Shown: piece after piece, positions 10,619-22,577 of the stretch
Numbering within the stretch: the stretch's first letter is position 1
Layout of the letters: every line of letters begins with the position of its first letter
Notes under the pieces: generated by a model
What the model was told of the DNA's origin: nothing
The model's input: only the letters and a program-made list of their open reading frames with translations
Database searches by the model: none
NCBI RefSeq assembly: GCF_020536995.1
Contig: NC_068357.1
Location: forward strand, 148,787,709 to 148,851,708
Source: Dreissena polymorpha
Lineage: Eukaryota > Mollusca > Bivalvia > Myida > Dreissenidae
DNA: 64,000 nt
Reading direction: 5' to 3'
Made by a program: the position numbers and the translations under genes

Positions 10619-11696
10619 GTATTTGTTTAGTTGCAAAACCTACGTTTATTTCGCTGTTATAAATTATCATTGATTTAACTTAAAATGATTACAAAATGAC
10701 GATCTTAGTTTACATTGACGTATAAACCGTCCGTATAGCAACCAATCATTGATTGTCAAGACGCAATCGCTCTACCTTCCGCTTTTAATTTGCGATACTC
10801 AAATGTTATAGAGCATTTACAGTGTGCATCATTTGTTTTTATATGGTGGCTAAGTGTGAGTTTTTGCATTTAAAAATCCATAAAGCTTTGCATTGACCGT
10901 TCCAAGGCGGTGGCGCAAGCTTTAATAACAACTTTACGTTTAATTACTCTTGTATGTATTGTATTGAATTATATTATTACTTGTTTGTGTCAAAAAAGCC
11001 TACACACATTTATCTCATGTAAATGTGTATGTGATTCTGGAGTTTGATTATTATTACAACTTTAAAATATACAGCAGATATCACACTATATTTTATCTTA
11101 ACATTGTTTGAAATATTTAAAATCCCAGAATCATGTTATTGTAAGGCCACGATTTTGTTCTTCTGTAGTATGGCTGATTGAATGTGTTTAGTTTAAACTT
11201 CTTTATTTTAGCTCGATTGCATAGAAAGCCTAATGCTTATTTTTAAACGCGCTCGAGCCCGTTTTCTGTGACTAGAACCAGAACCTAAATGCGTTTAGTG
11301 AGTTATTGAAAGTCATGACAACGTATTACTTGATATTTAATATTTAAGGTAATCTTTGAGAGCAATCAGAACAATGTCATGATAGCTAATGGCTTTTTAG
11401 ACGAGGCTAATTAATTAAGAACAACAGCAAACATGACTTCTCTTTTGCATCTCCTTCTGAATATCTCATTATATATAAATAACACAAGTACATGATACAA
11501 CGACGAAACATTGTTTGCGTGTGAAGCCTTTATATGATTAGATAAAGCGTTTCAGTCATTAATACAATTTATAGTTTAAAAAAAATGGTGTTTTAAAACG
11601 CTCTTGAAAACAAATATCAACGATCTCAAAAAAGCTATTGGTATAATGATTATGTTATAAACTATCACCTACATATTTTGAATTATTTGTTCCAAG

Positions 11697-11779
11697 CAAC
11701 TGGGACACACTGTCTAAGCTGTACATCTATGCCTAGTAGTTTCCCATGTGTTACCTCTACAACATGTTCAACTGGGCAA
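11697..11779 (+). CDS. LU (Ly6/uPAR) domain exon, N-terminal half
   Basis: After TTGTTCCAAG (pyrimidine-rich) the frame reads TGTHCLSCTSMPSSFPC, then VTSTTCSTGQ, and stops at a perfect donor CAA|gtaagt in phase 0. CxxC followed by spaced cysteines and a TG(Q) is the usual opening of mollusc three-finger LU domains. It follows the signal-peptide exon in matching phase 1. The product would be a small disulfide-rich extracellular domain. Function cannot be assigned beyond that; such proteins serve in defence, adhesion or shell matrix in molluscs. Confidence 0.7.
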
Positions 11780-11995
11780 GTAAGTATTGTAATCAGTTTA
11801 ACACTCCTTAATTCAATAAAATATATAACAATATCATTGCAATGTGCATTACACTGCTTAAATGTGAAGTTGTGTCTTAGGGTTTACCATAATATGCAAA
11901 ATTTACGTGATGCGATCAATTTTTGCTTCCATGAATGCTATGCTAAGTACTTGTTGAAACCGAACGGAACGGTTAATTAAGAATTCGGTTTTCAG

Positions 11996-12118
11996 GACAG
12001 TAAGGTGTGTATTACATTAGATTTAAAAATGCAGTTAACACCCGTAGTGTGTGTATGTACATATTTTAATAATTATAATTATATATCTAAAAGGAGCACA
12101 CAATTCTTACATGAGCAG
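11996..12118 (+). CDS. probable middle LU-domain exon
   Basis: GGTTTTCAG ends at 11995. In the phase 0 expected from the previous exon the frame reads DSKVCITLDLKMQLTP, which fits the position of the C-Y/I strand of an LU domain after CSTGQ. The frame stays open to CAG|gtaatg at 12118, although an earlier donor at CCC|gtagtg (12049) is possible. Exon end uncertain. Confidence 0.45.
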
Positions 12119-12368
12119 GTAATGGAACAATGACCATTGACAAACTGTATCGATTGATTTTGCCTTAGCCTTTGAACACTTTATTATTCAACAAAGCATA
12201 ATGATGTTTTTAGTAAGTGTTAATCTTTCTGCTATGAAATTTCTTTCTATGTATAGTCCATTGAACTTAGACCAATAGTTTTCTGGACAGGTTCATTGCT
12301 GTTACTCCAATTGTAATAACTATTGCACGATTATTGTCGTATTAAATTTATTGTATTACGTTGTGTAG

Positions 12369-12583
12369 GATATTGGTAATATGCTTTACTAAAAGTCAGG
12401 TCGACTTTTCTCCTGAAAAGGTTCATGCAATTAATGAAGCTCTCCACGTTTATACTATGTTACAGACTTGCCCCAGTCATTTAGGTACCAATGCGTTACT
12501 TGGCAAGCGTGCGACTGGCGATGTCGAATTATGTTACAAATGTTGCCAAGGAGATATGTGTAATCAAGGACCAATTTGTACAG
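12369..12583 (+). CDS. LU-domain exon, C-terminal half
   Basis: The frame ends ATGDVELCYKCCQGDMCNQ, then GPICTG, with the CC-x4-CN signature that closes LU domains, and runs into ACAG|gtttgt in phase 1. The acceptor is uncertain: TGTGTAG at 12368 would need a phase 2 partner, while AAAGTCAG at 12408 would take the phase 0 expected from 11779 or an alternative. Upstream residues (VDFSPEKVHAINEALHVYTM) are open. Together with the exons at 11697 and 11996 this completes a three-finger fold. Confidence 0.65.
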
Positions 12584-13070
12584 GTTTGTGTCAACATTGA
12601 TAAACATGTATTCTTTGCAATCTACTACCAATCACTAGCAAGCATCCATACTTCTAATCATATATATGCTATATATAAATGTATAGTTATGTAAATCACC
12701 TTCGCACTAGTAAATAGTAAATCGACGATTGTGGGACTGAGTAAACATAACAATTCAAACAATTTAAACCGTATTTGATGCGGTACTACTAAACAGAAAA
12801 ACAATTATGCGAGGGTGGCATAAACGTCACATCGTGTGTACTTGGAGATATATAAATGCGGTTATCAATGTGAATCATTCACACACTATTAATTTTTAAA
12901 AAATATGTCGTAATATGTTCGGTATTGTTAAATAATAGTGATGCTAAATATCATGGATTGTATCATGATTGCAATAACGTCTGTCAAGAGCTTAAAATTG
13001 ACGATTTTCGTAACTTATAGTTTACATTACTCTGACTAGTATATAATATGGTTAAATGTTTAATTTTCAG

Positions 13071-13118
13071 GCTCATCAACATCTGTCCAGCCAATGGTGG
13101 TTCCGACAACTGTGACCG
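13071..13118 (+). CDS. Ser/Thr/Pro linker exon
   Basis: This 48-base exon lies between TTAATTTTCAG and ACCG|gtaaga and is phase 1 at both ends. It reads SSTSVQPMVVPTTVT, a typical O-glycosylatable stalk. It accepts phase 1 from the LU exon and delivers phase 1, so it joins in frame to the exon at 20785. It does not join to the FReD exon at 15563, which I read as phase 0. Confidence 0.6.
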
Positions 13119-13394
13119 GTAAGAAAATTTAGATCTTTGAGTAGTGAGACGTTTCTGTCGATGTCAATGTGAAATAAAATCCAACTGCGACACAGTTCAC
13201 GATATAAACAAACAGAGGTCGCATCTTTGCTTTGTCGAACACATATAACCACAAACGCATTTTCAAAACAAATATAGGCGATACTCGCATGCGATGATAA
13301 CTATTCAGACCCATTGCAGGAAAACTTATTCTATTTATTATATGCATCGAGTATCTATCACACTATAGCCAATCAAATAAACATATAAAGGGAA

Positions 13395-15310
13395 TATCGC
13401 TAGAACCTGACGAAGAATTTAAACAGTCGATTTGCTGACGATGCAACTTATTTTTTAAATGACAGTAGTGACTCATTCAATAATCTTATAGAATCGCTAA
13501 CCCTTTTTGGAATGGCATCGGGTCTTAAAGTAAACAAAAGTAAATGAACTGTGCTACGAGTAGGTAAATTTAAACAAAGTTATATTCATCTTAAAAAAGA
13601 AATGAAATTCAAGTGGACATCAGATGAAGCAACAACGCTAGGAATAACCTTTACAAACAATGAAAATTAATCAATTCTAAAAATCAATTTGCCTAAATTA
13701 CACAAATTTAAAAATCGTTTAAAATCATGGCAGCGTCGTAAACTAACACTTATCGGAAAAAACACCGTGTTGAAAACGTTTGCGCTTCCTAAATTAATTT
13801 ACACACTAACAGTTCTCCCAAACCCACCAAATGATATTATTGAAGATATAAAATCAGAAATATTTAATTTCATATGGGACGGTAAACCGGATAAAATTAA
13901 GCGAACTCAATTAATTCAACCAGTAGAGCATGGAGGTATCAGACTAACGGACATAGATTCATTCCTGAATGCAATCAAATGCAGTTGGGATATTTAGATA
14001 ATACCAATACGAGTAAATGGAAATTATTCTACCAGAAAATTCTAAAAGCATATGGTGACTTCCTACTTTTTGAGTGTAATATCGACAATAACATCTTAGA
14101 TGAAATTTCAACCAAAAACATATTTCTATCAAATGTTGTTTCGGCATGGTGTAAAGTTAATCAAAATTTGGAAACCAAAATAAACAGTAAAATCATTTTA
14201 TGGAACAATAAAGATATAACTGCTAATAACAAAACGTTGTTCTATAAAGATTGGTTCGAACAAAACATAACATATGTAGATCAATTATACGACTACAGAA
14301 TAAACGACTTCTATTCTTTTGAAAACTTGTGCTACATATACGGAATACCTACAAGTAATTTCCTGATGTACTACACATTGATAAAAAGTATACCCATACA
14401 TATTAAAGCTGCTACCATTACAAATAACACACCATGTACTGCAAAACAAAACAAAACGAACAAAATATTTTTTACACTTCAAATTAAAAACCATGCCGAA
14501 ATCTCCAAAGCTCAAACTAAATGGCAAAACCTTCTTGGAGAAAAAGAATTTAATTGGAAACAAATATTTGTCATGCCAAATACCAACTACTGATAGCTCA
14601 CTGAGAAATTTTCAATATAAATACACCCAGAGAATCATAGCTACAAATAAATATATTTTTAAGTGCAACCTATCAAACACAAATCTATGTGATATGTGTA
14701 GTGAACATATTGAAATAATAGAACACCTCTTCTGGGAGTGTAAACATATTCAATTTCTATGGAATCAATTAACAACCTTTCTAGAGAAACAACACTTAAA
14801 TGTTAAACTATCTCTCTTAGACATAAGCTTAGGGGTGAATACCTTCAAAATACAAGAGGTTAATAACGCTGTGAATTACATAATTACATTGATGAAATAT
14901 TTTATATTCAGCATGAAATACAGAAAACAAAAACCTACAATGAACTGTTTTATTAATTACTTAAAACTGAAAATTCAAACTGAAAAAGAAATAGCCCTTA
15001 ACAATGATACACTTCATATATTTGCACTAAAATGGAAACACATAAAACTTCCATAAACAAGCCAGTATGCTTCCTACCCACTTTATGAAACTCATCCTTA
15101 TTCATAATTATTCTGTTGTTTTTCTTTCTTAAAAATCACAAACGACTAAAGAAAACAATACATATTAACCTTTTTTTTAATCAAAAGGTAAACCTCAAGG
15201 TACAAAAAGTATATATTAGAATATCTTGTATAACATGTTTGAAAATTATTGACATGGTATCACTTTGTTTTATGATCATATACATGTATACATTGTATGT
15301 ATTATATTGA
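13395..15310 (+). mobile_element. 5'-truncated Tx1/L1-like LINE, decayed
   Basis: Reverse-transcriptase remains begin near the catalytic box RFADDATYFL (about 13427-13456), followed by GMASGLKVNKSK. The thumb/connector region at 13689-13997 includes FNFIWDGKPDKIKRTQ and HGGIRLTDIDSF, and the C-terminal part at 14493-15056 has CDMCSEHIEIIEHLFWEC, the cysteine-histidine knuckle of Tx1/L1-type ORF2. Stops at 13544 (TGA) and in the TTG-proximal segment near 13669 (TAA), plus frame changes near 13990 and 14540, show it is dead. The 5' part (endonuclease and palm start) is missing, and the 3' end runs into AATAAA and an A/T-rich tail. It lies in the intron after the linker exon. Confidence 0.85.
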
Positions 15311-15425
15311 ATAAAAAAAATAAATAGTGAAAATAATAATTAAAAAAATAAATAATAATAATAATAAATTATTATTACTATTATTATTATAATTATTTTA
15401 TATATATATTAATTATACTACTACT
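15311..15425. repeat. AT-rich tail and TAA/TAT microsatellite
   Basis: AATAAAAAAAATAAATAG is followed by (AATAAT)n and (TATTAT)n runs, probably grown from the LINE poly-A tail. Confidence 0.7.
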
Positions 15426-15562
15426 AATATCAATGTAATCATATACAATTTAAGAAAGATACATATTTTAATAAAAAAGGTGAAATCCTATTTAGTAAAA
15501 ATTGCTTAAATAAATTCAGAACGATACTTGTATAGATAGTAAACATAATAATCTTTCAACAG

Positions 15563-15659
15563 GTGTTTCAACGTCGTGTGAATGGATCTGTTGATTTCTT
15601 CCAAAACTTCTTCTCATATGAGAATGGCTTTGGCGACGTTCACGGAGAACACTGGCTTG
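15563..15659 (+). CDS. fibrinogen-related domain exon (central)
   Basis: After CTTTCAACAG the frame reads [19 protein letters not shown], then [14 protein letters not shown], ending CTTG|gtaaca in phase 1. This is the GGW(T)VxQRR...GFGxxxGEfWLG block of fibrinogen C-terminal domains. The preceding block (SGVYxIxP ... CDMxTDGGGW) is not seen anywhere between 13119 and 15562, where the LINE lies. Read through the donor, the frame stops at TGA (15707-15709). Lectin-type recognition would be the family role, but the domain here is incomplete, so a functional protein is doubtful. Confidence 0.7.
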
Positions 15660-15709
15660 GTAACATGTTCTGGCGTCCAGATGCCTTGTTGAAATCCGAA
15701 ATCGCATGA

Positions 15710-15865
15710 TGCAGCCTCTCATCAGGGTCTGCGCTGTTTGCTTAAAGGAATTTCTGTAAGAAATATTCTAAATATAGAAATAAATATACTAGAAATCCCT
15801 AATTTTGGAATTAAATTGATTTAATTTTGATGGATGGGAGAGTCCACTAGGCATAAATGGGTTAA
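15710..15865 (+). repeat. dispersed Dreissena-type repeat, copy 1
   Basis: From CTCTCATCAGGGTCTGCGCT to GGCATAAATGGGTTAA. The same sequence occurs at 19723-19860 (same strand) and 20159-20307 (opposite strand). It lies in the intron directly after the FReD exon. Confidence 0.8.
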
Positions 15866-15990
15866 ATGATACGAACTCATTCTTGCGAAGTTGCGTCCAT
15901 AATTGTCAGCATTCGCTTTTCAGTCGAAATAATTGTTATCTGTGATTTTCATTACAACCGTAAAGTCAAATAAATGTATGTGTCTTATTC

Positions 15991-16140
15991 TATTAAAACT
16001 GGGCTTAATGCATGTGCTTAAAGTGTCGTCCCTGATTAGCCTATGCAGTCCGCACATGCTAATCAGGGACGACACTTTCCGCCTAAACTTGATTTTCGGT
16101 AAGGAGGGACTTTCTTGAAACTAAAAATACCATAAAAGCG
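15991..16140. mobile_element. AAGTGTCGTCCCTGATTAGC hairpin MITE
   Basis: A 20-base perfect stem (16021-16040 with 16059-16078) closes a short loop, followed by CGCCTAAACTTGATTTTCGG and ATACCATAAAAGCGG. I recognise this as a very common dreissenid repeat. Its right edge runs straight into the FReD C-terminal coding frame with no intron between. Confidence 0.85.
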
Positions 16141-16386
16141 GATTATAGTTTATCCTATCACAATGGTAATAGCTTCTCCTCATACGACCACGACGGCGAT
16201 CACGCCTGTGCCAAACAATGCGATGGCGGATGGTGGTATAATTATTGTGCATTTGTGGATTTTAATGGTCGATATGTAACGCCTGGAACAGTGGATACCT
16301 CGTGTGCACACGCTGGGATCATTTATTACAATTTCAAACAACGTGCTTCAATGACCGAGACTAAAATGATGTTTAGACGATTTTAG
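16141..16386 (+). pseudogene. FReD C-terminal piece joined to a MITE
   Basis: The open frame reads DYSLSYHNGNSFSSYDHDGD, then HACAKQCDGGWWYNYC, AFVDFNGRY, and near the end TETKMMFRRF before TAG at 16384-16386. These are the hallmark C-terminal blocks of fibrinogen-related domains, including the NG-F-S-x-D-D calcium loop and CxxxxxGGWWYNxC. No splice acceptor precedes it: the MITE at 15991-16140 abuts the frame, and the usual middle block (KIHLLT...YELRVDL...Y) is absent. I therefore read it as a host FReD gene damaged by deletion and MITE insertion, although alternative use through a hidden acceptor cannot be excluded. Confidence 0.7.
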
Positions 16387-18544
16387 AATCGAATCTTATG
16401 AACATTTGCATACATCTATAATTGCAAACTAAATGAGCTGTAGAATTATACCTCTGCTATGATGCAGCTTTTAAACGTTTATCAAATAATACTTATATTT
16501 GTTTTAAGCTGTCGAAATCTTGATTGTATTAATATCGTCAGATCTTCTCTCTTGTTTTATTTGGAAATACAAACGCTAAATTTAATTATTCACATTTTCA
16601 CCTATGATTGAAACACAGCTTAAAATGCATGTGCACTGTGAGAGCTTGTGCATATCGAATTATACATGCATTAATTAAGTTTCGATTAACGATCTTACAC
16701 ACATTTATTAGTTATCATGTAATAGTTGTAAGTGAACTGTATTGAGAAAAAGAATACAGTGCGTGCATTTAAATATTTAAACTCATAGTTAATAGTCCTT
16801 TCATTGTTTTGCAGTTCTTTAAATATGAGTGTGATAACAATTTTGTTTGCATGAAGTACATAAAACAAGAACAAGTACAAACATCATATCAATTTGCTTC
16901 CTTTACTTACTAACGGACGAAAAAGAAACACCAAGAATACATAAATGATATCAACTAGTTTATTTGTGTTTTAAAAGGTCTCAAGTAAATTAACTGAGTG
17001 AACGTTCTGTACACAAAGTGTATGCATTGTGTTGCATTATATCTTTAATTGAGAATAAACATGTGTCTGTCGTTCAAGTCAATCCTACAGTACAATGTGT
17101 GTATCTTCTTAGGTAATCTCTAGAACAAACCGATCTTAACAAAATGTAGCGAATCGAAATTATATATTTAATGAGTTATTTAAGAAAACACAACACCTGA
17201 TAAAATTACGGTGTTTTCATTGCATAAACTTGACAACAATCGAGTTTTTACATTAACCAATGTGCATTGATTTAAGCAATCACTGAGTGATATGATAAAA
17301 GCAAGAATTAGTTTTATTATTTAGTTATTTGCTATATTTTAAACGATCTTTTTCTTGATCAAGATATGTCTTAGATCGAATGAAGTATGCCATTTTATAA
17401 TAGGACGCTCTTTATTAGCTGGTGTTCTCTGTTCAAATAAACCGGAATTCTTCAAAACTTATTTAAAACATAAGGTTTCTGTCTTATTCGTTGCATAAAA
17501 GCCCACAAAAAATTGAATTTCTGGTGAGTGTTGGATATTTTATATAATAACATACGGTTTAGAGTTCCGGTAAGTGTGAATTACATAACGAGGGCGATAG
17601 CCCGAATAGTTTAATATCAAGTTTCGGAACCACTAACCATTGGCTGTTAACGAAATGGCAAACACTAAGTCGGATAATGATTTGATTCTTTTACGAATAT
17701 ATATTATTTGACACTATGATAAAATCTCTAATTTAATATATACACACACGCGTTTGATAGATGCCATTCGCAGAAATAATTCTAAATGGCGAAAAAGTTT
17801 TCATAAACAATAGATGAGTAATCGATGAGGCATCATATGTCTTGTAAACTTATGTGAACATGTATGGCAACTAATGCAAATGTACGCCAATTAAAATAAA
17901 CCATAACATGTTGATAAACTTTATCATGACACATGTGCTGCATATATCTGTTGTTGGTCGTGTGCTTGATCGCGGATAAAAACACGTTCATTTGACTAAA
18001 CTATATATTGGACTTTCCGGAACTACAATACGGCACCGCGCATGTTTTTGTTGCAAAATATCCCACACTTATTCGCAATCTTTACAAAAGTCAATGGTTG
18101 AACCATTTTTTGTTTTGAATGACCGAATGCGCAAAGAAGTCGAGCAAGCAGTCTTTATAAAGTAAATCGAGTCTGCTTAAGCTGACCAGTGCAATTACAG
18201 TAAATTCTTATCTGACACGCTAATTATATTATAATTTAATGTCTCCGACTGATAACTGCGAACATCTTCGATTGCTTGTGCTTAACAAATACATCTATTA
18301 TATTCTATAAAGTAGGATTCGTTTTGTTGTCATGTGTTATGCTAACTTATCATTTAATTAGAAGCGTTCAGTTTATTGTACATAAGCATTAATTAACATT
18401 ATGTCCGATTCCTATGCCGAAGTTGAGAGCGCTATATTTATACAAACCAGACACACGTTTGACATACGAGTCAGTATGCAAACCTCTCGTAACGTCCTTT
18501 AGCTTCCCATTTGTTTGGGCATATAATGTAGTTGCGATGTGATG
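16387..18544. other. AT-rich DNA, no gene seen
   Basis: No exon, RNA gene or clear repeat was recognised. Frames such as 16695-16880 (minus) have no supporting signals. Confidence 0.5.
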
Positions 18545-18740
18545 AGCAATTATTAATGGGTTCGGCGTCTTAGACATTTGGGATATGATTGGTAAAGATT
18601 TATGGGTTCGTTATCCAGACATTTACGATTTCAGTTTTACAATATTAATTGGTTCGTCATCTCAGACATTTACGTTTTGATTGGACAATATGAATTGATT
18701 CGGCACGTTATACAGTAACTAGTTGATTTGTGCATTTTAA
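18545..18740. repeat. degenerate tandem repeat, about 46 bp
   Basis: Four diverged units carry (T)GGGTTCGxxxTC, AGACATTTACGxTT and a TATTAAT phrase. The TTCG motif recurs near 18560, 18605, 18652 and 18698. Confidence 0.55.
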
Positions 18741-18875
18741 TTTGTTCTGTATAATAGAACGATGCGATGTGATTGGTTAATATTAATTAAACGATTGCTG
18801 CATCCTTTGACCATAATCAGTTGATCTCACCTAGCGGAATGGTTAACTATTAACTAACTAGCAGAGTATGGTAAC

Positions 18876-18945
18876 CTGGCCGGCAGGCTAAGTTGGTAAA
18901 ACGCAAGAATACAAATTTAAGAATCACAGGTTCGATTACCGATCA
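18876..18945 (+). repeat. tRNA-like sequence (pseudo-tRNA or SINE head)
   Basis: An A-box-like GGCTAAGTTGGTAAAACGC and a B box GGTTCGATTAC are spaced as in a tRNA, but the stems do not pair well. No shared SINE tail follows. Confidence 0.4.
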
Positions 18946-19722
18946 CGTTTTAGACCATTCCCATCCGTATCTCTTATTAAAGTAGGGCAGTTGTCAGTTA
19001 CTATTATAAGTCTTACTACTTAGTACTGGTAAAACAGATTATGCAAGAAACTTATCGCTGGTCGTGATATGACTCAAATACATTAGAAAACATCGAATGT
19101 ATCCACATATTAAACAAAAACAGTAGTCGCGTCAGTCATTGATTACGTCAGTGACATGAAAAATATTGTAAAATAGACCATATTCAGTCATACGAACGCG
19201 GTAAGTTATAAAGTATGTGCACGCTTGAAAGATCTATGAGTCTGACCAGTAGAATCAAGTGAACCAGTCTCCAAAGAAGTTGTGCGGTCGGTCTGGGATT
19301 ACAACCCGCGACCCGCGGAGTGGAAGTCCAGACAAATAGTTTTCATGCTAATAATATGTTGTTTTTAGAATTAAAATATTAATGACGAATAGCCAAAGAA
19401 CAACGATGAATCGAGAATCATGAACTATTAATTTGCTAATGATTGATATTATCGCCCAGTAATAATAAAAATCGCTTTGAAGAAGAGCATAAGCATGGTG
19501 GTTTTTTAATTTTTGAAAGATTGTACGAGTAATGCAAGCGATATTGGAAAAGACATTCGTTAGATTGAGATGAGTTTAAACATCTTCGTGACAAAACTCG
19601 AGTGGTTATTTATCTCTATCTTACTTTAGCGATCGGAACCGAACTGTTAATGCCACTATTCAAACAAAAAGTCAAATCTTAGCTATTCACATTTTGGGGC
19701 CTTTATATAAATGCTACCTTAC

Positions 19723-19860
19723 CTATCTGGGTCTACGCTGTTTGCTTAAAGGAATTTCTGTAAGATATATTCTAAAACTCGATATACTAGATATCCCTAA
19801 TTTTATAAATAAATTGATGCAATTTAGAAGGATGGGAGACACTAGGCATAAATAGGTTAA
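19723..19860 (+). repeat. dispersed Dreissena-type repeat, copy 2
   Basis: Same family as 15710-15865: TACGCTGTTTGCTTAAAGGA, ATCCCTAATTTTATAAATAA, and GGCATAAATAGGTTAA at the end. Confidence 0.8.
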
Positions 19861-20158
19861 GGCAAAATATGCGAACAATCGGTCGCACTGAAATTCTATG
19901 TTTTTTTCTACGACCCTAGTTACAGTCTGAATCCTGATAATGCGTGCTCAGAAGCTAAGGGATTCTCATAAAATATTACAGGCTTTAAATATAAGAAGCA
20001 ACAAGAGGGGTATTTAGTGTATGAATAAATATATGTTTACATTTACCCAGAGCATTTTTAGATGGATATTAATTAAGCGACGATAAACCTAAGATATACA
20101 TGTACCAACAAACAATTATTCAGGACACGCTCAACGAAACAGCGATACACGGAGTATT

Positions 20159-20307
20159 TTAATCCATTTATGCCTAGTGGACTCTCCCATCCTTCTAAAT
20201 TGGATCAATTTATTTCCAGAATTAGGGATGTCTAGTATATATTTCTATATTAAGAATATTTCTTACAGAAATTCCGTTAAAAAAACAGCGCATACCCTGA
20301 TGAGACG
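20159..20307 (-). repeat. dispersed Dreissena-type repeat, copy 3
   Basis: Inverted copy, from TTAATCCATTTATGCCTAGT to ACCCTGATGAGACGG. It lies 300 bases from copy 2 in opposite orientation, so the two could pair. The 75-codon frame starting at 20177 lies in this repeat and is not a gene. Confidence 0.8.
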
Positions 20308-20784
20308 GCTATATATCTGGCATTTATATGTCGAGCACCATGTGGTGTTCAAGATAACACTAATAGGCAGGTCATTTAGTTTAGTTTATCTCTTTAAAAT
20401 CTAAATATATATGAAACAAACAATAGCCAGCTTGCCAATATTGGCTAACGTATATTTTTATTTAAAATTTTAAGATTTTACCTCGATACAATTTAGCATG
20501 TTATACCCATGTGTTTGTATGTAACGTAGTAATGAACGATAAGGCCATTAGTAGATAGTATGTAATACGTTTGAAATCGATCGTAAAAGTAGAGAACGTG
20601 TCATACTTGTACATATGTATCCAAACAGTCTGTAGAGGGCGTCCCTCTAATATTTTAGTATACAGTTTTGTACTTTCTCAATTATTTAACCACATTATAT
20701 TATTTTATACGATATGTTATTCATTTAACAGTTTATGTGATCTTATGGTTTGTCAAATGTATTAACAAGATTCTCTTCTGACAG

Positions 20785-20855
20785 GATATCCATCTCCGAT
20801 GGGCCCAGAGTGCTACAACCTTCCTGCTCAAATCACTGACAAGTTGCTCAAATAT
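20785..20855 (+). CDS. candidate exon, unrecognised protein
   Basis: After TTCTCTTCTGACAG the frame reads YPSPMGPECYNLPAQITDK, then LLKY, and meets TAT|gtaaat. It enters in phase 1, matching the linker exon at 13118, and leaves in phase 0. If the donor is not used the frame ends at a TGA shortly after VNACTIKKML. A good acceptor and a protein-like frame support it. I recognise no domain. It may be the next exon of the LU-linker gene if the FReD pieces are skipped. Confidence 0.45.
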
Positions 20856-20859
20856 GTAA

Positions 20860-22577
20860 ATGCATGTACCATCAAAAAAATGTTGTGAGCATTTTTTCTC
20901 TTAATGTAATTTTACCTTATTTAATGTTATATCGAATTTGTTTCCTATGAAACTAGTATATGTTAATATTTTACAGCTACGATAGTTGCTTATTTGCATT
21001 CTCTGAGGAGAACAATTGACATGAATTTTCAGATACAGTATCACACTATAAATGGATTTTAACATCCGGTAGTTATTATGTAAGGATATTCGACATTTCC
21101 GTAACACAATATGGCTCTGTGCATACAACTGAAACATTCAATAAACACCTATTATCAAAATGTGGGTCACAATCTGAAAACGGTCAATGTAAAGCATTGA
21201 GGGTTATAACTGCATCGATGTCTACCCAAACACAAATTACACAGGTGTAAATGAACATAATATAAATATTCATATTAACTAAAGCTCTTTTCAGGAAAAA
21301 GCCGTTATATAAGATGTTTATGTTCGTTTACGTTGCTTGCATTCATATCCATTTAGTGTTTATATAATCACAATCAATTAAGTATAACACTATTTATTCG
21401 GATATCGATTTAATTTATCACAGCAGGTAGATGAGAGTTTCTATCTTAAATACACATTGATATTTTTATCCAGCCTTTCATTATGTTTCTAAAGAAATTT
21501 TTGTTAATAGAATTTACCCTTAGAATATTTGTTTTTACCACTATTAATACAAACTTCGTAATGATCAACGCACTTCTAGAAATATAAATACACAAGAACT
21601 TAAACGGGGTCGCACTGATAAATGTTCAAACATGAATTGAATTATTCAGTCTTCTCCTATCTGTCTTCTGATAACAAACGGGGTGATATAGTGCTATGTT
21701 ATTTTGAGTGATACAAATAATTGAGTCAACCGACCGATGTACACATTCATATATATCATATAAGGCTTTATTGCAGGCATTTTAAAGAACATATAAATTT
21801 CTTGTTACTTTACATATTCTGCGAGAAAGTCAAACACAACATACTTTTTAAATCGAAATATTATATATTCGACAACTCAAATCTGTGTTCAAGGTATGAT
21901 TGATTGTGTGTATTTAGATCGAAATGCTTATGGTAATTGATAGAGGACGCTAAAAGAAACGCATGTGAAATAATCATCATTTTTACAGAATTGTAGTCAT
22001 TCGTCTCATTATTAAACGTGATTAGTCTGTCATATCGTCAAATTATCACACATGCACATCATATGTTGAAACGTTATATAATTTCAAAGTTATACGTTCA
22101 ATTTGATAGTTATTGTCGAAGCGTATAAACATAACTACTTGAAATTATCGAGTGATAAGTGTTTTAAACTATAAGCTTAAGCTAAATGCAGTTAACACGA
22201 TTCGTTGCAAATTTCGGAAACACCGTTTGCATAATATTGCAGGTGTGCATTATCAACGAACACAGCGAGTTTGGAGAAAGAGTATACACATTGCAGTGCG
22301 TCGGCTTAACATACTGTTTAATAAGGTTTTGTTCGTAAACTTGTAGTTATTTTTTTCAGAACCGTCACTATATCTGTGTATAATATGTATAATTATATGG
22401 GTGTGTCTCTGAAACCTATCCCTACCAAAATATTATGTAGAGCAATGTAAATACCAAACACGTCCATAACGAATAATTTGTAAGCGTGCATACGAAAACC
22501 TAGGAAAAAGACGAGCAGCTGTAATAAATGAACCGTACATAATGATATGATAGAAATATAACATTTTAGCACTGTCT
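20860..22577. other. AT-rich DNA, no gene seen
   Basis: Nothing convincing on either strand; the short frames have no splice or domain support. Confidence 0.5.

Noticed and set aside
13129-13347. 72-codon minus-strand frame in the intron after the linker exon
   Set aside because: No supporting signal; probably chance.
19285-19335. tRNA-like B box on the minus strand (GGGTTGTAATCCC)
   Set aside because: No A box or paired stems could be found.
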